Shown here piece after piece: positions 33,793 through 42,471 of a stretch of 64,000 bases of DNA. The notes under the pieces were generated by a model. That model was not told the DNA's origin and searched no databases. It was given only the letters and a program-made list of their open reading frames with translations. The position numbers and the translations under genes were made by a program. Numbering within the stretch: the first letter of the stretch is position 1; every line of letters begins with the position of its first letter. Source of the DNA: Methylorubrum populi (GTDB lineage Bacteria > Pseudomonadota > Alphaproteobacteria > Rhizobiales > Beijerinckiaceae); assembly GCA_036946625.1 (NCBI GenBank), contig JAQIIU010000003.1, positions 569,961 through 633,960 of the forward strand, written 5' to 3'.

Positions 33793-34217
33793 CCGCGGAC
33801 CGAGCCCGCACGCTTTTCCCGGAGAAAGGAGTCCGTATCGAAGGGCTCCGGGGGACCGCTCTCCTCACCCTCGATCAGCGCGGCCCGGAGCGTCTCATAC
33901 CGTTTCCGCTTGATCGCTTCGGGTTTCGCCACCCTCCGTCATCGCGAGCGGCCGCGAAGCGATCCAGGGCGCGACCTGTCCGGAAAGGTCGCGACCTGGA
34001 TCGCCACGGCTTCGCCTCGCGATGACGCAGGAGAGGCCGAAGTCATCAACCGGATATCGTATCTAAAGGTGGCCTCCCGCTCCTCAAGCAGGCGAAGACC
34101 GGCGCGAACCACTTCGCTCGCGGAGCCGTAACGCCTACCTTCGACTTGCCGATCGACGAACTGCGCAAAGTGCTCGCCGAGCGAGACGGACGTGTTTCGC
34201 GTCATATTTCGCGTCAT
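33789..34217 (-). pseudogene. parD: ParD-type antitoxin gene interrupted by an R repeat
   Basis: From ATG 34217 the frame reads [40 protein letters not shown], the ribbon-helix-helix DNA-binding domain. At EAT it enters R copy 4 and stops at 33939 after about 40 repeat-encoded residues. On the far side of the repeat the missing toxin-binding tail ETLRAALIEGEESGPPEPFD, TDSFLREKRAGSVRG continues to the native stop at 33789. The repeat thus sits within a once continuous gene. Confidence 0.85.
33895..34064. repeat. R repeat, copy 4 (inside parD)
   Basis: 170 bp from TCATACCG to CGTATCT, same orientation as copies 2 and 3, with the GCGACC-type core variant. Splits parD between its DNA-binding and toxin-binding parts. 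Confidence 0.85.
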
Positions 34218-34374
34218 GGGCGCCCTCCGACCGGCAAGCTGTACCCGATTTTGGTACTTCGCAATCCCGATCGGGCCCGATCAGGGATGTGCCGGGCTGC
34301 GCAAGCTTGGCACGAACCGCGCAGGCCCTACCTCACCCTGCGCGCGCATCCGGTGCGCCGAAGGGAGGCTTCGC

Positions 34375-35883
34375 TTGGCAGGATCGCGCGCGTCACGGCT
34401 GGGGGCGGGCGTCGGCCCGAAATATCCGCAGGTCGTCGTCCTCGTCGGCGCCACCGGCGACCTCGCCCAGCGCAAGCTGCTGCCGGGCCTGTTCCACCTG
34501 TTCAGCGCCGGCTTCATCCCGGATCTCAGGATCGTCGGCGTGTCGCTGGACGATCTCGGCGTCGAGGCGTTCCGCGAACGGGCGCACGGGGCGATCGACC
34601 GGTTCTTCACCCGCCATGCCGGCGAGGCGGAATGGGCGGCGTTTTCCGAGAGGCTCGACTACGTGCCGCTCTCCGCGGGCGCCGAGGCGCTGGCCGCCGC
34701 CTCGGCCCGGGCCGAGGCGGCGCTCGGGCGGGAATGCCGGCGCCTGCATTACCTGAGCGTCCCGCCGGCCGCGGCGCTGGCGGTGGTGCGGCTGCTGGCC
34801 GAGGCGGATCTCGCGGCGGGCTCGCGCATCGTCATGGAGAAGCCGTTCGGCACGGATCTGGAGAGCGCCGTCGCGCTCAACGAGCGGCTGCACGAAGTCT
34901 TTTCCGAGGAGCAGATCTTCCGCATCGACCACTTCCTCGGCAAGGAGGCGGCGCAGAACATTCTCGCCTTCCGCTTCGCCAACGGCCTGTTCGAGCCGAT
35001 CTGGAACCGCACCTTCATCGACCACGTGCAGATCGACGTGCCGGAGACCCTGGGCCTCGGCACCCGCGCCGCCTTCTACGAGGCGACCGGCGCCTATCGC
35101 GACATGGTGGTGACCCACCTGTTCCAGATCCTCGGCTTCATGGCGATGGAACCGCCGACCTCGCTCGAACCGGAGCCGATCGGCGAGGAGAAGAACAAGG
35201 TCTTCCGAAGCATGCTCCCGCTCGATCCGCGGGAGGTGGTGCGCGGGCAATATGCCGGCTACCGGTCCGAGCCCGGCGTCGATCCGCAATCGGACACCGA
35301 GACCTTCATCGCCCTGAAGTGCCGCATCGACAACTGGCGCTGGGCCGGCGTGCCGTTCTTCCTGCGCACCGGCAAGCGGATGGCGGAGGGGCAGCGGATC
35401 ATCTCGATCGCCTTCCGCGAACCGCCCAAGAGCATGTTTCCGGCCCATTCCGGCGTCGGCGCGCAGGGGCCCGACCACCTCACCTTCGATCTCGCCGACG
35501 CCTCGAAGATGTCGCTCTCCTTCTACGGCAAGCGGCCGGGGCCGGGGATGCGGCTCGACAAGCTCTCGCTCCAGTTCGCGATGAAGGATACCGGCCTGAT
35601 CGGCGAGGTGCTGGAGGCCTACGAGCGGCTGATCCTCGACGCCATGCGCGGCGACCACACGCTCTTCACCACCGCCTCCGGCATCGAGCGGCTGTGGGAC
35701 GTCTCGACGCCGCTGCTGGAGGCGCCCCCGCCGGTGCGGCTCTACGCGCCGGGCTCCTGGGGTCCGAAATCGATCCACCAGCTCGTCGCCCCGCAGGCGT
35801 GGCGCCTGCCCTTCGAGCGGGAATGGCGCAACACCGAGGAGCCGGGCTGGGCGCCGGACGGCGGCGGCACCGCAGGGCAATGA
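34375..35883 (+). CDS. zwf: Glucose-6-phosphate 1-dehydrogenase
   Basis: Oxidises glucose-6-phosphate to 6-phosphogluconolactone, making NADPH. 502 residues: QVVVLVGATGDLAQRKLLPG (GxTGDLA dinucleotide site), VMEKPFGTDL, the active-site RIDHFLGKEAAQNILAFRF, YRDMVVTHLFQILGFMAMEP and FFLRTGKRM. The start is a TTG preceded by GGGAGG with 6-base spacing at 34363-34368. Further upstream the frame is open but poorly coding. It stands alone; a 178-bp gap follows. Confidence 0.92.
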   Translation: MAGSRASRLGAGVGPKYPQVVVLVGATGDLAQRKLLPGLFHLFSAGFIPDLRIVGVSLDDLGVEAFRERAHGAIDRFFTRHAGEAEWAAFSERLDYVPLSAGAEALAAASARAEAALGRECRRLHYLSVPPAAALAVVRLLAEADLAAGSRIVMEKPFGTDLESAVALNERLHEVFSEEQIFRIDHFLGKEAAQNILAFRFANGLFEPIWNRTFIDHVQIDVPETLGLGTRAAFYEATGAYRDMVVTHLFQILGFMAMEPPTSLEPEPIGEEKNKVFRSMLPLDPREVVRGQYAGYRSEPGVDPQSDTETFIALKCRIDNWRWAGVPFFLRTGKRMAEGQRIISIAFREPPKSMFPAHSGVGAQGPDHLTFDLADASKMSLSFYGKRPGPGMRLDKLSLQFAMKDTGLIGEVLEAYERLILDAMRGDHTLFTTASGIERLWDVSTPLLEAPPPVRLYAPGSWGPKSIHQLVAPQAWRLPFEREWRNTEEPGWAPDGGGTAGQ

Positions 35884-36061
35884 TTCGCGCCCGGCGTGAT
35901 GATCTGGGATGATTCTCAGATTAGTCTCAGAACAGTGGCCGACAAGACCGTTGCCGGCTCACGGCCAATGGGAGCTTGAAGCCAGGCTTGCTCATCGAGC
36001 CGATTTGTCTAGATTGCCCCACTACAGATTCGATTGACGGACACTCCGCCGCGCGAGCCGC

Positions 36062-37450
36062 ATGAGCCTGACGACTGCCCAGATCCTCGATCTCGCCCCC
36101 GACGCGTCGAGCCGCAAGGCCGGGCAGGACCAGGCGAAACCGCAGAAATGGGCCGGCCTCGGCCGGGCGGGGACGGTGATCTGGGGCGAGATCAAGGGCA
36201 GCGGCGCGAGCCCCTACCGCACGGTCGCGGATCTCGCCGGCCCCGCCTCGAAATGCACCTGCCCGAGCCGCAAGTTTCCCTGCAAGCACGGCTTGGGCCT
36301 GATGCTGGTCGATGCGGGCGCAGCCCTCGCCGAGGCCGAGCCGCCGGACTGGGCCGCCGCCTGGATGAAGGGGCGCGAGAGCCGCGCCGCCGCGGCCGAG
36401 ACCCGGGCGCAGGCGCCGGCCAAGCCGGTCGACGAGAAGGCGCAGGCCAAGCGTCGCCAGGCCCGCGAGGATCGCGTCGCGGCAGCCCTCGACGCGTTCG
36501 ACCTCTGGCTGCGCGACCTGATGCGGCGCGGTCTCGCCGCCGCGCGCTCCGAGCCTTACGCCTTCTGGGACCGCATGGCCGGGCGCCTCGTGGACGGTCA
36601 GGCGCCGGGCCTCGCCCGCCGCGTGCGTGCCCTGCCGGGGCTGATCGCCGCCGCGCCTCAAGCAGGCGCCCCCCGGCCGGAAGCCGCGCTCGGGCTCGGC
36701 CTCGGCCGGCTCGCCCTGCTGGTCCGGGCCGCACGCCGCCTCGACGCCCTGGCGCCCGAGCCGGCGGCGGGCGTGCGCGCCGCGCTCGGCTACCCCGTCA
36801 CCGCCGAGGAGATGGCGGCCCGGCCGGACCATGCCGACGACTGGGCGGTGCTGGCCCACGCGGTCGAGGAGGAGGACCGCCTCACCGCCCGCTCGGTCTG
36901 GCTCGTCGGCCGCGCGAGCGGCGCCCTGGCCCAGGTGCTCGATTACGGGACCGGCGGCTCGCCCTTGCCGCCGGCCCCCGCCGCCGGCCAGGATTTTTCC
37001 GGGGCGCTCGCCTTCCAGCCCGGCGACCCGCCGCTGCGCGCCGTTTTTCGCGATGGGCGCGCGGGCCCGGCGGCACAGGCGGCGCTGCCCGGCGCGGCCA
37101 GCGTCGCGGCGGCGCGGGAGGCCTTCGCCGAGGTGCTGGCGCGCGCGCCCTGGACCGAGCGCTGGCCGGTGCGGCTGAAGGGCGTGCGGCTCGGGCGGCT
37201 TGCCGCCGCGGCGGCCGGCGGCAAGACAGCTCATTTGCCCGCCTTCGCGGCGGGGGACGAGACCGGCTGCCTCGCGCTGCGGGCCGACCCGCGCCTGCCG
37301 AGCCTGCTCGCGGTGGCGGCGGGCCGGCCGGTCGACCTGTTCGGCCTCTACGACGGCTACGGCCTGCATCCGCTCGCCCTCGTCACCGAGGGCCGCCTCT
37401 ACGCGATGCCGGCGCAGGGCGCGCAGCCGGTCCTGCTGCAGGTGGCCTGA
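36062..37450 (+). CDS. SWIM zinc-finger protein, first gene of a five-gene operon
   Basis: 462 residues. Near residues 66-80 the SWIM zinc finger CxCxnCxH appears as KCTCPSRKFPCKHGLGLML. The N-terminal LDLAPDASSRKAGQDQAKPQ and WAGLGRAGTVIWGEIKGSGA are typical of SWIM proteins next to MoxR/VWA genes. An Ala-rich charged linker leads to a long helical C-terminal half without known motifs. SWIM fingers bind DNA or protein. The stop overlaps the next start (TGATG). Confidence 0.85.
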   Translation: MSLTTAQILDLAPDASSRKAGQDQAKPQKWAGLGRAGTVIWGEIKGSGASPYRTVADLAGPASKCTCPSRKFPCKHGLGLMLVDAGAALAEAEPPDWAAAWMKGRESRAAAAETRAQAPAKPVDEKAQAKRRQAREDRVAAALDAFDLWLRDLMRRGLAAARSEPYAFWDRMAGRLVDGQAPGLARRVRALPGLIAAAPQAGAPRPEAALGLGLGRLALLVRAARRLDALAPEPAAGVRAALGYPVTAEEMAARPDHADDWAVLAHAVEEEDRLTARSVWLVGRASGALAQVLDYGTGGSPLPPAPAAGQDFSGALAFQPGDPPLRAVFRDGRAGPAAQAALPGAASVAAAREAFAEVLARAPWTERWPVRLKGVRLGRLAAAAAGGKTAHLPAFAAGDETGCLALRADPRLPSLLAVAAGRPVDLFGLYDGYGLHPLALVTEGRLYAMPAQGAQPVLLQVA

Positions 37451-39045
37451 TGGAGGCTGCCGACTTCGCCGCGGACGGCTGGGAGCCGGCGCTCGCCGCC
37501 GCGCTCCTCGGAGCCGAGCGGGCTCTGCCCACCGCCCCCGGTCCGCTGGCCGATCTCGTCGCCGATCTCGCCGCGGAGAGCGATCCCGGCGCCGCCCTGC
37601 TGGCCCGGCTCGCCGCGGAAGGCGTCCACCACCTCGCCGGCACGGAACTCGGGCCGGGGGCGCTGGCGCCGACCGAGCCGCGGGAAACGTTCGGGCCCGA
37701 ATGCCCGCCCGCCGCCGCGACGCGGCTCCACGGCCTCCTCACCGACGGTTCCAGTGCGCGCAACCGCGTCGAGGAGTGGTTCGAGCTCGCCGCCGCGGGG
37801 GGACTGCGCCCGCCCGCTTGGCTGCTCCAGGCGCTGATGCTCCACCGCGACAGCCTGCCGGCGACCGCCCCCGCCGTCGTCGGCGGCGAGCTCGACTGGC
37901 TCGCCCGTGCCTGCGGCGAGGCCCAGGCCCAAGGGGCAGACGCGGCGGAGGCGTCGGACTGGACGGAAGGGAGTGTGGCCGAGCGCCGCGCCGCCTTCGC
38001 CGCCTTCCGCGCGCGCGATCCCGAGGGCGCGCGCGCCGCCCTGGAGCCGGTGTTCCGCAAGGAGAAGGCCGACATCCGCGAGGCCCTGGTCCACGCGCTG
38101 GAGACCGGCCTGTCCCCGGCCGACGAGCCCTTCCTCGAAGCCTGCCTCGACGACCGCGCCGGCGGCGTACGGCTGGCCGCGCAGCGCCTGCTGCCGGGGC
38201 TTCCCGGCTCGCGCTACGTGGATCGCATGGCGGCGCGGGCGCGGGCCGCGCTGAGCGTCGAGAGCAAGCGCCGGCTGCTCGGCGGCACCACGCACACACT
38301 CGTCGTCACCCTGCCGGAGGAGAGCCCCGAACTCGCCCGCGACGGCGTCGAGGCGAACACCTGGGAGCGGCGGGGCGGCGGTGCCCGTGCCTCCCTGCTG
38401 CGGGCGATCCTGGCGCGCGCGCCGCTCCACGCCTTCGCCGAGCATCCGCCGCGGCTCTGGATCGAGCTGGCCCTGCGCAGCGAGTGGGCCGAGCCGGTCT
38501 TCCACGGGCTGTTCTCGGTGGCCAAGCGCACGCTCGACCCGGCCTGGACGGAGACGATGGCCGACGTCATGGCCGAGGCCCACGAGGGCAAGGTCGCCGG
38601 GGTGCGCCGCACCAACGAGGTTCCGGGGATGTGGGCGGAGGCGCTCGATCTCCTGCCCGACGCGGCGTGGGAGGCCCGGGTCGCGGCGCTGATCCGCGCC
38701 CGCAAGATCGAGGTGGTGCTGGCCGTGCTGGGCCAAGGCCCGGAGCACTTTTCGGAATCCTTCAGCGCCGCCCTGCTCGACTGGCTCGCCTTCGTCACCC
38801 GCGGCTCGGACGCCCTGCGGCGCGACCTCGCCAAGCCGTGGGTGATCGCCCGCCTCGGCGACCGGCTCTGGCCGAGCGACGACAACGCGGCCTCCGCCGC
38901 CGCCATCCTGGCGCGCCTGCCGGGGGAGGACGGCGACCGCCTGCGCACGCAGCTCACGGGATTGACCGGCGTGCTGGAACTGCGCGCCGCGATCCGGCGC
39001 GACTTCCAGCCGGAGACGACAGCAGGGGGGATTGCCCAAGGATGA
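37450..39045 (+). CDS. DUF5691 family protein
   Basis: 531 residues of helical repeat-like sequence with FEAL-type pairs such as DWTEGSVAERRAAFAAFRAR and DPEGARAALEPVFRKEKADI, REALVHALETGLSPADEPFL, EACLDDRAGGVRLAAQRLLP, which resemble HEAT-type scaffold repeats. Family known only by context with SWIM, MoxR and VWA genes. Begins within the stop of the SWIM gene and its own stop overlaps the ATPase start (ATGA). Likely a scaffold. Confidence 0.8.
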   Translation: MEAADFAADGWEPALAAALLGAERALPTAPGPLADLVADLAAESDPGAALLARLAAEGVHHLAGTELGPGALAPTEPRETFGPECPPAAATRLHGLLTDGSSARNRVEEWFELAAAGGLRPPAWLLQALMLHRDSLPATAPAVVGGELDWLARACGEAQAQGADAAEASDWTEGSVAERRAAFAAFRARDPEGARAALEPVFRKEKADIREALVHALETGLSPADEPFLEACLDDRAGGVRLAAQRLLPGLPGSRYVDRMAARARAALSVESKRRLLGGTTHTLVVTLPEESPELARDGVEANTWERRGGGARASLLRAILARAPLHAFAEHPPRLWIELALRSEWAEPVFHGLFSVAKRTLDPAWTETMADVMAEAHEGKVAGVRRTNEVPGMWAEALDLLPDAAWEARVAALIRARKIEVVLAVLGQGPEHFSESFSAALLDWLAFVTRGSDALRRDLAKPWVIARLGDRLWPSDDNAASAAAILARLPGEDGDRLRTQLTGLTGVLELRAAIRRDFQPETTAGGIAQG

Positions 39046-40142
39046 CATCGACCACCGGAGTCAAGGCCGCGCAGCTTCGCCAGGCCGCCGAGGACGCCTT
39101 CGCCGAGGAGATCGCGGCCCTGCGGGACGCAGACGACCGGCCGCGCCCGCCGAACTGGCAGATGTCGCCTCAAGGAGTCGTCACCTACCTCCTGGGCGGG
39201 AAGCTGGCATCCGGCTTCGAGGTCACGCCGAAATACATCGGCGACCGGCGCCTGATGGAGGTCGCGGTGGCGACGCTGGCCACCGACCGGGCGCTGCTGC
39301 TGCTCGGCGTGCCGGGCACCGCCAAGAGCTGGGTCAGCGAGCATCTGGCGGCGGCGATCTGCGGCACCTCGCGCCTGATCGTGCAGGGCACCGCCGGCAC
39401 CAGCGAGGAGGCGATCCGCTACGGCTGGAACTACGCGCTGCTGCTCGCCAAGGGCCCGAGCCGCGAGGCGGTGGTGGGCTCGCCCGTCATGCGGGCGATG
39501 AGCGAGGGCCGCATCGCCCGCGTCGAGGAACTGACCCGCATCCCCTCGGAGACACAGGACAGCTTCATCACCATCCTCTCGGAAAAGACCCTGCCGATCC
39601 CCGAACTGAACGAGGAGGTGCCGGCCCAGAAGGGCTTCAACCTCGTCGCCACGGCCAACAACCGGGATCGCGGCGTCAACGAATTGTCGAGCGCGCTCAA
39701 GCGCCGCTTCAACACCGTGGTGCTGCCGCCGCCCGCCACCATCGAGGCGGAGATCGCCATCGTCGAGAGCCGCGTCGCCTCGCTCGGCCGCGCCTTCGAG
39801 ATCCCGGCCGAGCCGCCGGGCGCCGACCAGATCCGCCGCGTCGTCACGATCTTTCGCGAGTTGCGCGAAGGGGTGACGGCGGACGGCAAGAGCAAGGTGA
39901 AGCAGCCGTCCGGCACGCTCTCGACGGCGGAGGCGATCAGCGTCGTCGGCAGCGGGCTGGCGCTCGCCGCGCATTTCGGCGACGGCCGCCTCTCGGCCCA
40001 CGACCTCGTCTCCGGGATCAGTGGCGCCGTGGTGAAGGACCCGGTGCAGGACGCCATCGTCTGGCGCGAATACCTCGAGACCGTGGTCAAGGAGCGGGAC
40101 GGCTGGAAGGATTTTTACAAGGCCGCCCGCGCGAGCGCGTGA
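39042..40142 (+). CDS. MoxR-type AAA+ ATPase
   Basis: 366 residues. Walker A is ALLLLGVPGTAKSWVSEHLA at about residue 90. The Walker B/sensor region RIARVEELTRIPSETQDSFI and VATANNRDRGVNELSSALKR with RRF (arginine finger/sensor) follow. MoxR ATPases remodel or activate VWA-containing partners, and one is encoded two genes downstream. The start overlaps the DUF5691 stop by four bases; the DUF5682 gene follows after 7 bp. Confidence 0.92.
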   Translation: MTSTTGVKAAQLRQAAEDAFAEEIAALRDADDRPRPPNWQMSPQGVVTYLLGGKLASGFEVTPKYIGDRRLMEVAVATLATDRALLLLGVPGTAKSWVSEHLAAAICGTSRLIVQGTAGTSEEAIRYGWNYALLLAKGPSREAVVGSPVMRAMSEGRIARVEELTRIPSETQDSFITILSEKTLPIPELNEEVPAQKGFNLVATANNRDRGVNELSSALKRRFNTVVLPPPATIEAEIAIVESRVASLGRAFEIPAEPPGADQIRRVVTIFRELREGVTADGKSKVKQPSGTLSTAEAISVVGSGLALAAHFGDGRLSAHDLVSGISGAVVKDPVQDAIVWREYLETVVKERDGWKDFYKAARASA

Positions 40143-40149
40143 TCTCGCG

Positions 40150-42471
40150 ATGCCCGATATCCGCCTCTTCGGCATCCGCCACCACGGCCCCGGCTCGGCC
40201 CGCTCGCTCAAGGCGGCGCTCGACGGGTTCAACCCCGACTGCCTGCTGATCGAGGGGCCGCCGGATGCCGACGCGCTGATCCCGCTCGCGGCGCAGGAGG
40301 GCATGGCGCCCCCCGTCGCGCTCCTCGTCTACCGGCCCGACCGGCCGCGGACCTGCGCCTTCTTCCCCTTCGCGGCGTTCTCGCCGGAATGGGTGGCGAT
40401 GCGCCACGGAATCGCGGCGGGCGCCACCTCGCGCTTCATCGACCTGCCGCACGCGATCCAGCTCGCCGACGGCTTCGGCGTGCCGGACGCGCCCCCCGAG
40501 GGCGAGGCCGCGCCGATCGATGCGGAGCCGGTCGCCGAGGCTTCGTCCGAGGCCGGGCTCGCCCCGGCACCGGCCGCGATCCGGCGCGACCCGCTCGGCG
40601 AACTCGCGGCACTCGCCGGCTACCCGGACGGCGAGCGCTGGTGGGACGCGCTGGTCGAGAGCCGGGCGGGCGCGGACGGCGACGTGTTCGACGCGATCGG
40701 CGAGGCGATGGCGGCCCTGCGCGAGGGCGCCGAGCCCGACACCGACGAGGTTTTCCGCGAGGAGACTCGTGAAGCGCATATGCGCTCGGCGATTCGGCGG
40801 GCGGCCAAGGAGGGGTTCGAGCGGATCGCCGTGGTCTGCGGCGCGTGGCACGTGCCGGCACTCGCCCGCCACGATGCCAAGGGCCAGGCAAGCGCCGACG
40901 CCGCGACTCTCAAAAACCTGCCCAAGACCAAGGTCGCCGCCGCCTGGGCGCCGTGGTCCTACGAGCGGCTGGCCTTCGCCTCCGGCTACCGCGCCGGGGT
41001 GCTCTCGCCCGAATGGTACGACACCCTGTGGCACCACGAGGGGCGGGTCGCCGCCCGCTGGCTCGCCCGCGCCGCCGCCCTGCTGCGCGAAAACGATCTC
41101 GACGCCTCGCCCGCCTCGGTGATCGAGGCGGCCCGGCTCGCCGAGGCGCTGGCCGGCTTCCGCGGCCGGTCCCGGCCCTCCCTCGACGACCTCGACGAGG
41201 CGGCTCAGGCCACGCTCTGCTTCGCCGACCCGGCGCCGATGGGGCTGATCCGGCGCAAGCTCGTCATCGGCGAGCGCCTCGGCGCCACCCCGCCGGACAG
41301 CCCCGGCACCCCGGTCGAGGCGGATTTCGCGGCGCAGTGCAAGCGCCTGCGCCTGAAGCCCGTGGCGGCCGCGGGCGAACTCACCCTCGACCTGCGCAAG
41401 GAGACCGACCTCGCCCGCAGCCACTTCCTCAACCGGCTGAGCCTGATCGGCATCCCCTGGGGCACCCGGCGCGAGGCGCGCGGGCGCGGCACCTTCAAGG
41501 AGGGCTGGTTCCTCTCCTGGCAGCCGGAATGGGTGGTGGAGCTGGTGGCGGCCTCCGCCGAGGGCGGCACGATCGCCGAGGCCGCCGCCGGCCGGGTGCG
41601 GAGCCGCGCGCGGGAGGCGACCCGCGTCGCCGAACTCTCCGGCCTGATCGGCACGCTGCTCGACGCCGACCTCGCCGACGCCACGGCCGAGGTGATCCGC
41701 GCGCTCAACGACCGCGCCGCAGTCTCGGCCGACGTGTTCGACCTGATGGAGGCGCTGCCCCCGCTCGCCGAACTCGCCCGCTACGGCTCCGTGCGCTCCT
41801 CCGACACCGAACCGGTGCTCGCGGTGGTGCGGGGCCTCGTGCCGCGGGCCGCCGCCGGGCTGGTCGCCGCCTGCCAGAGCCTCGACGACGACGCGGCGGC
41901 GGCGGCCAAGGCGCGCATCGTCGCCGTCTCGGGCGCGGTCGCGCTGATCGAGGAGCCCGAGCTGAAGGCGGTCTGGCAGGAAGCCCTGCGGGCGCTGGCC
42001 GATCAGGAGCACGTCCACGGCCGCGTCGTCGGCCGCGCCGTGCGCCTGCTGTTCGACGAGCGCGCCATCGCGGCGGGGGAGGCCGGCGAGCGCCTGCGTC
42101 TCGCCCTGTCGCGGGCCACGGGCGCGGTCCCGGCCGCCGCCTGGATCGAGGGGTTCCTGGAGGACAGCTGCACGGTGCTGATCCACGGGCGGGACCTGCT
42201 CGCCGTGGTCGACGAATGGCTCTGCGGCCTCGACGAGGCTCTGTTCACGGAATTGCTGCCGCTGGTGCGCCGCACCTTCGCGACGCTGGCGCCCGCCGAG
42301 CGCCGGGCGGTCGGCGAGGCGCTGGCCCGGCCGGGCGGGGCCGCCCCCGGCGCGGCGGAGGGGCCTCGGGGCTTCGATGCGGCGCGCGCGGCCAAGGTGC
42401 TGCCGGTCCTGCGCCTGCTGCTCGGCCCCGAGCCCAGGACCGCGGACGAAACCACCGGAGACGCCGCATGA
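40150..42471 (+). CDS. DUF5682 family protein
   Basis: 773 residues, the largest product of the operon. The N-terminus IRLFGIRHHGPGSARSLKAA and LLIEGPPDADALIPLAAQEG and a later HMRSAIRRAAKEGFERIAVV, CGAWHVPALARH recall the EreA/ChaN/TIKI superfamily, where paired His and Glu residues bind metal or act as the catalytic base. A hydrolase role is therefore possible but not shown. The C-terminal half is helical. Stop and the VWA start overlap by four bases. Confidence 0.8.
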   Translation: MPDIRLFGIRHHGPGSARSLKAALDGFNPDCLLIEGPPDADALIPLAAQEGMAPPVALLVYRPDRPRTCAFFPFAAFSPEWVAMRHGIAAGATSRFIDLPHAIQLADGFGVPDAPPEGEAAPIDAEPVAEASSEAGLAPAPAAIRRDPLGELAALAGYPDGERWWDALVESRAGADGDVFDAIGEAMAALREGAEPDTDEVFREETREAHMRSAIRRAAKEGFERIAVVCGAWHVPALARHDAKGQASADAATLKNLPKTKVAAAWAPWSYERLAFASGYRAGVLSPEWYDTLWHHEGRVAARWLARAAALLRENDLDASPASVIEAARLAEALAGFRGRSRPSLDDLDEAAQATLCFADPAPMGLIRRKLVIGERLGATPPDSPGTPVEADFAAQCKRLRLKPVAAAGELTLDLRKETDLARSHFLNRLSLIGIPWGTRREARGRGTFKEGWFLSWQPEWVVELVAASAEGGTIAEAAAGRVRSRAREATRVAELSGLIGTLLDADLADATAEVIRALNDRAAVSADVFDLMEALPPLAELARYGSVRSSDTEPVLAVVRGLVPRAAAGLVAACQSLDDDAAAAAKARIVAVSGAVALIEEPELKAVWQEALRALADQEHVHGRVVGRAVRLLFDERAIAAGEAGERLRLALSRATGAVPAAAWIEGFLEDSCTVLIHGRDLLAVVDEWLCGLDEALFTELLPLVRRTFATLAPAERRAVGEALARPGGAAPGAAEGPRGFDAARAAKVLPVLRLLLGPEPRTADETTGDAA

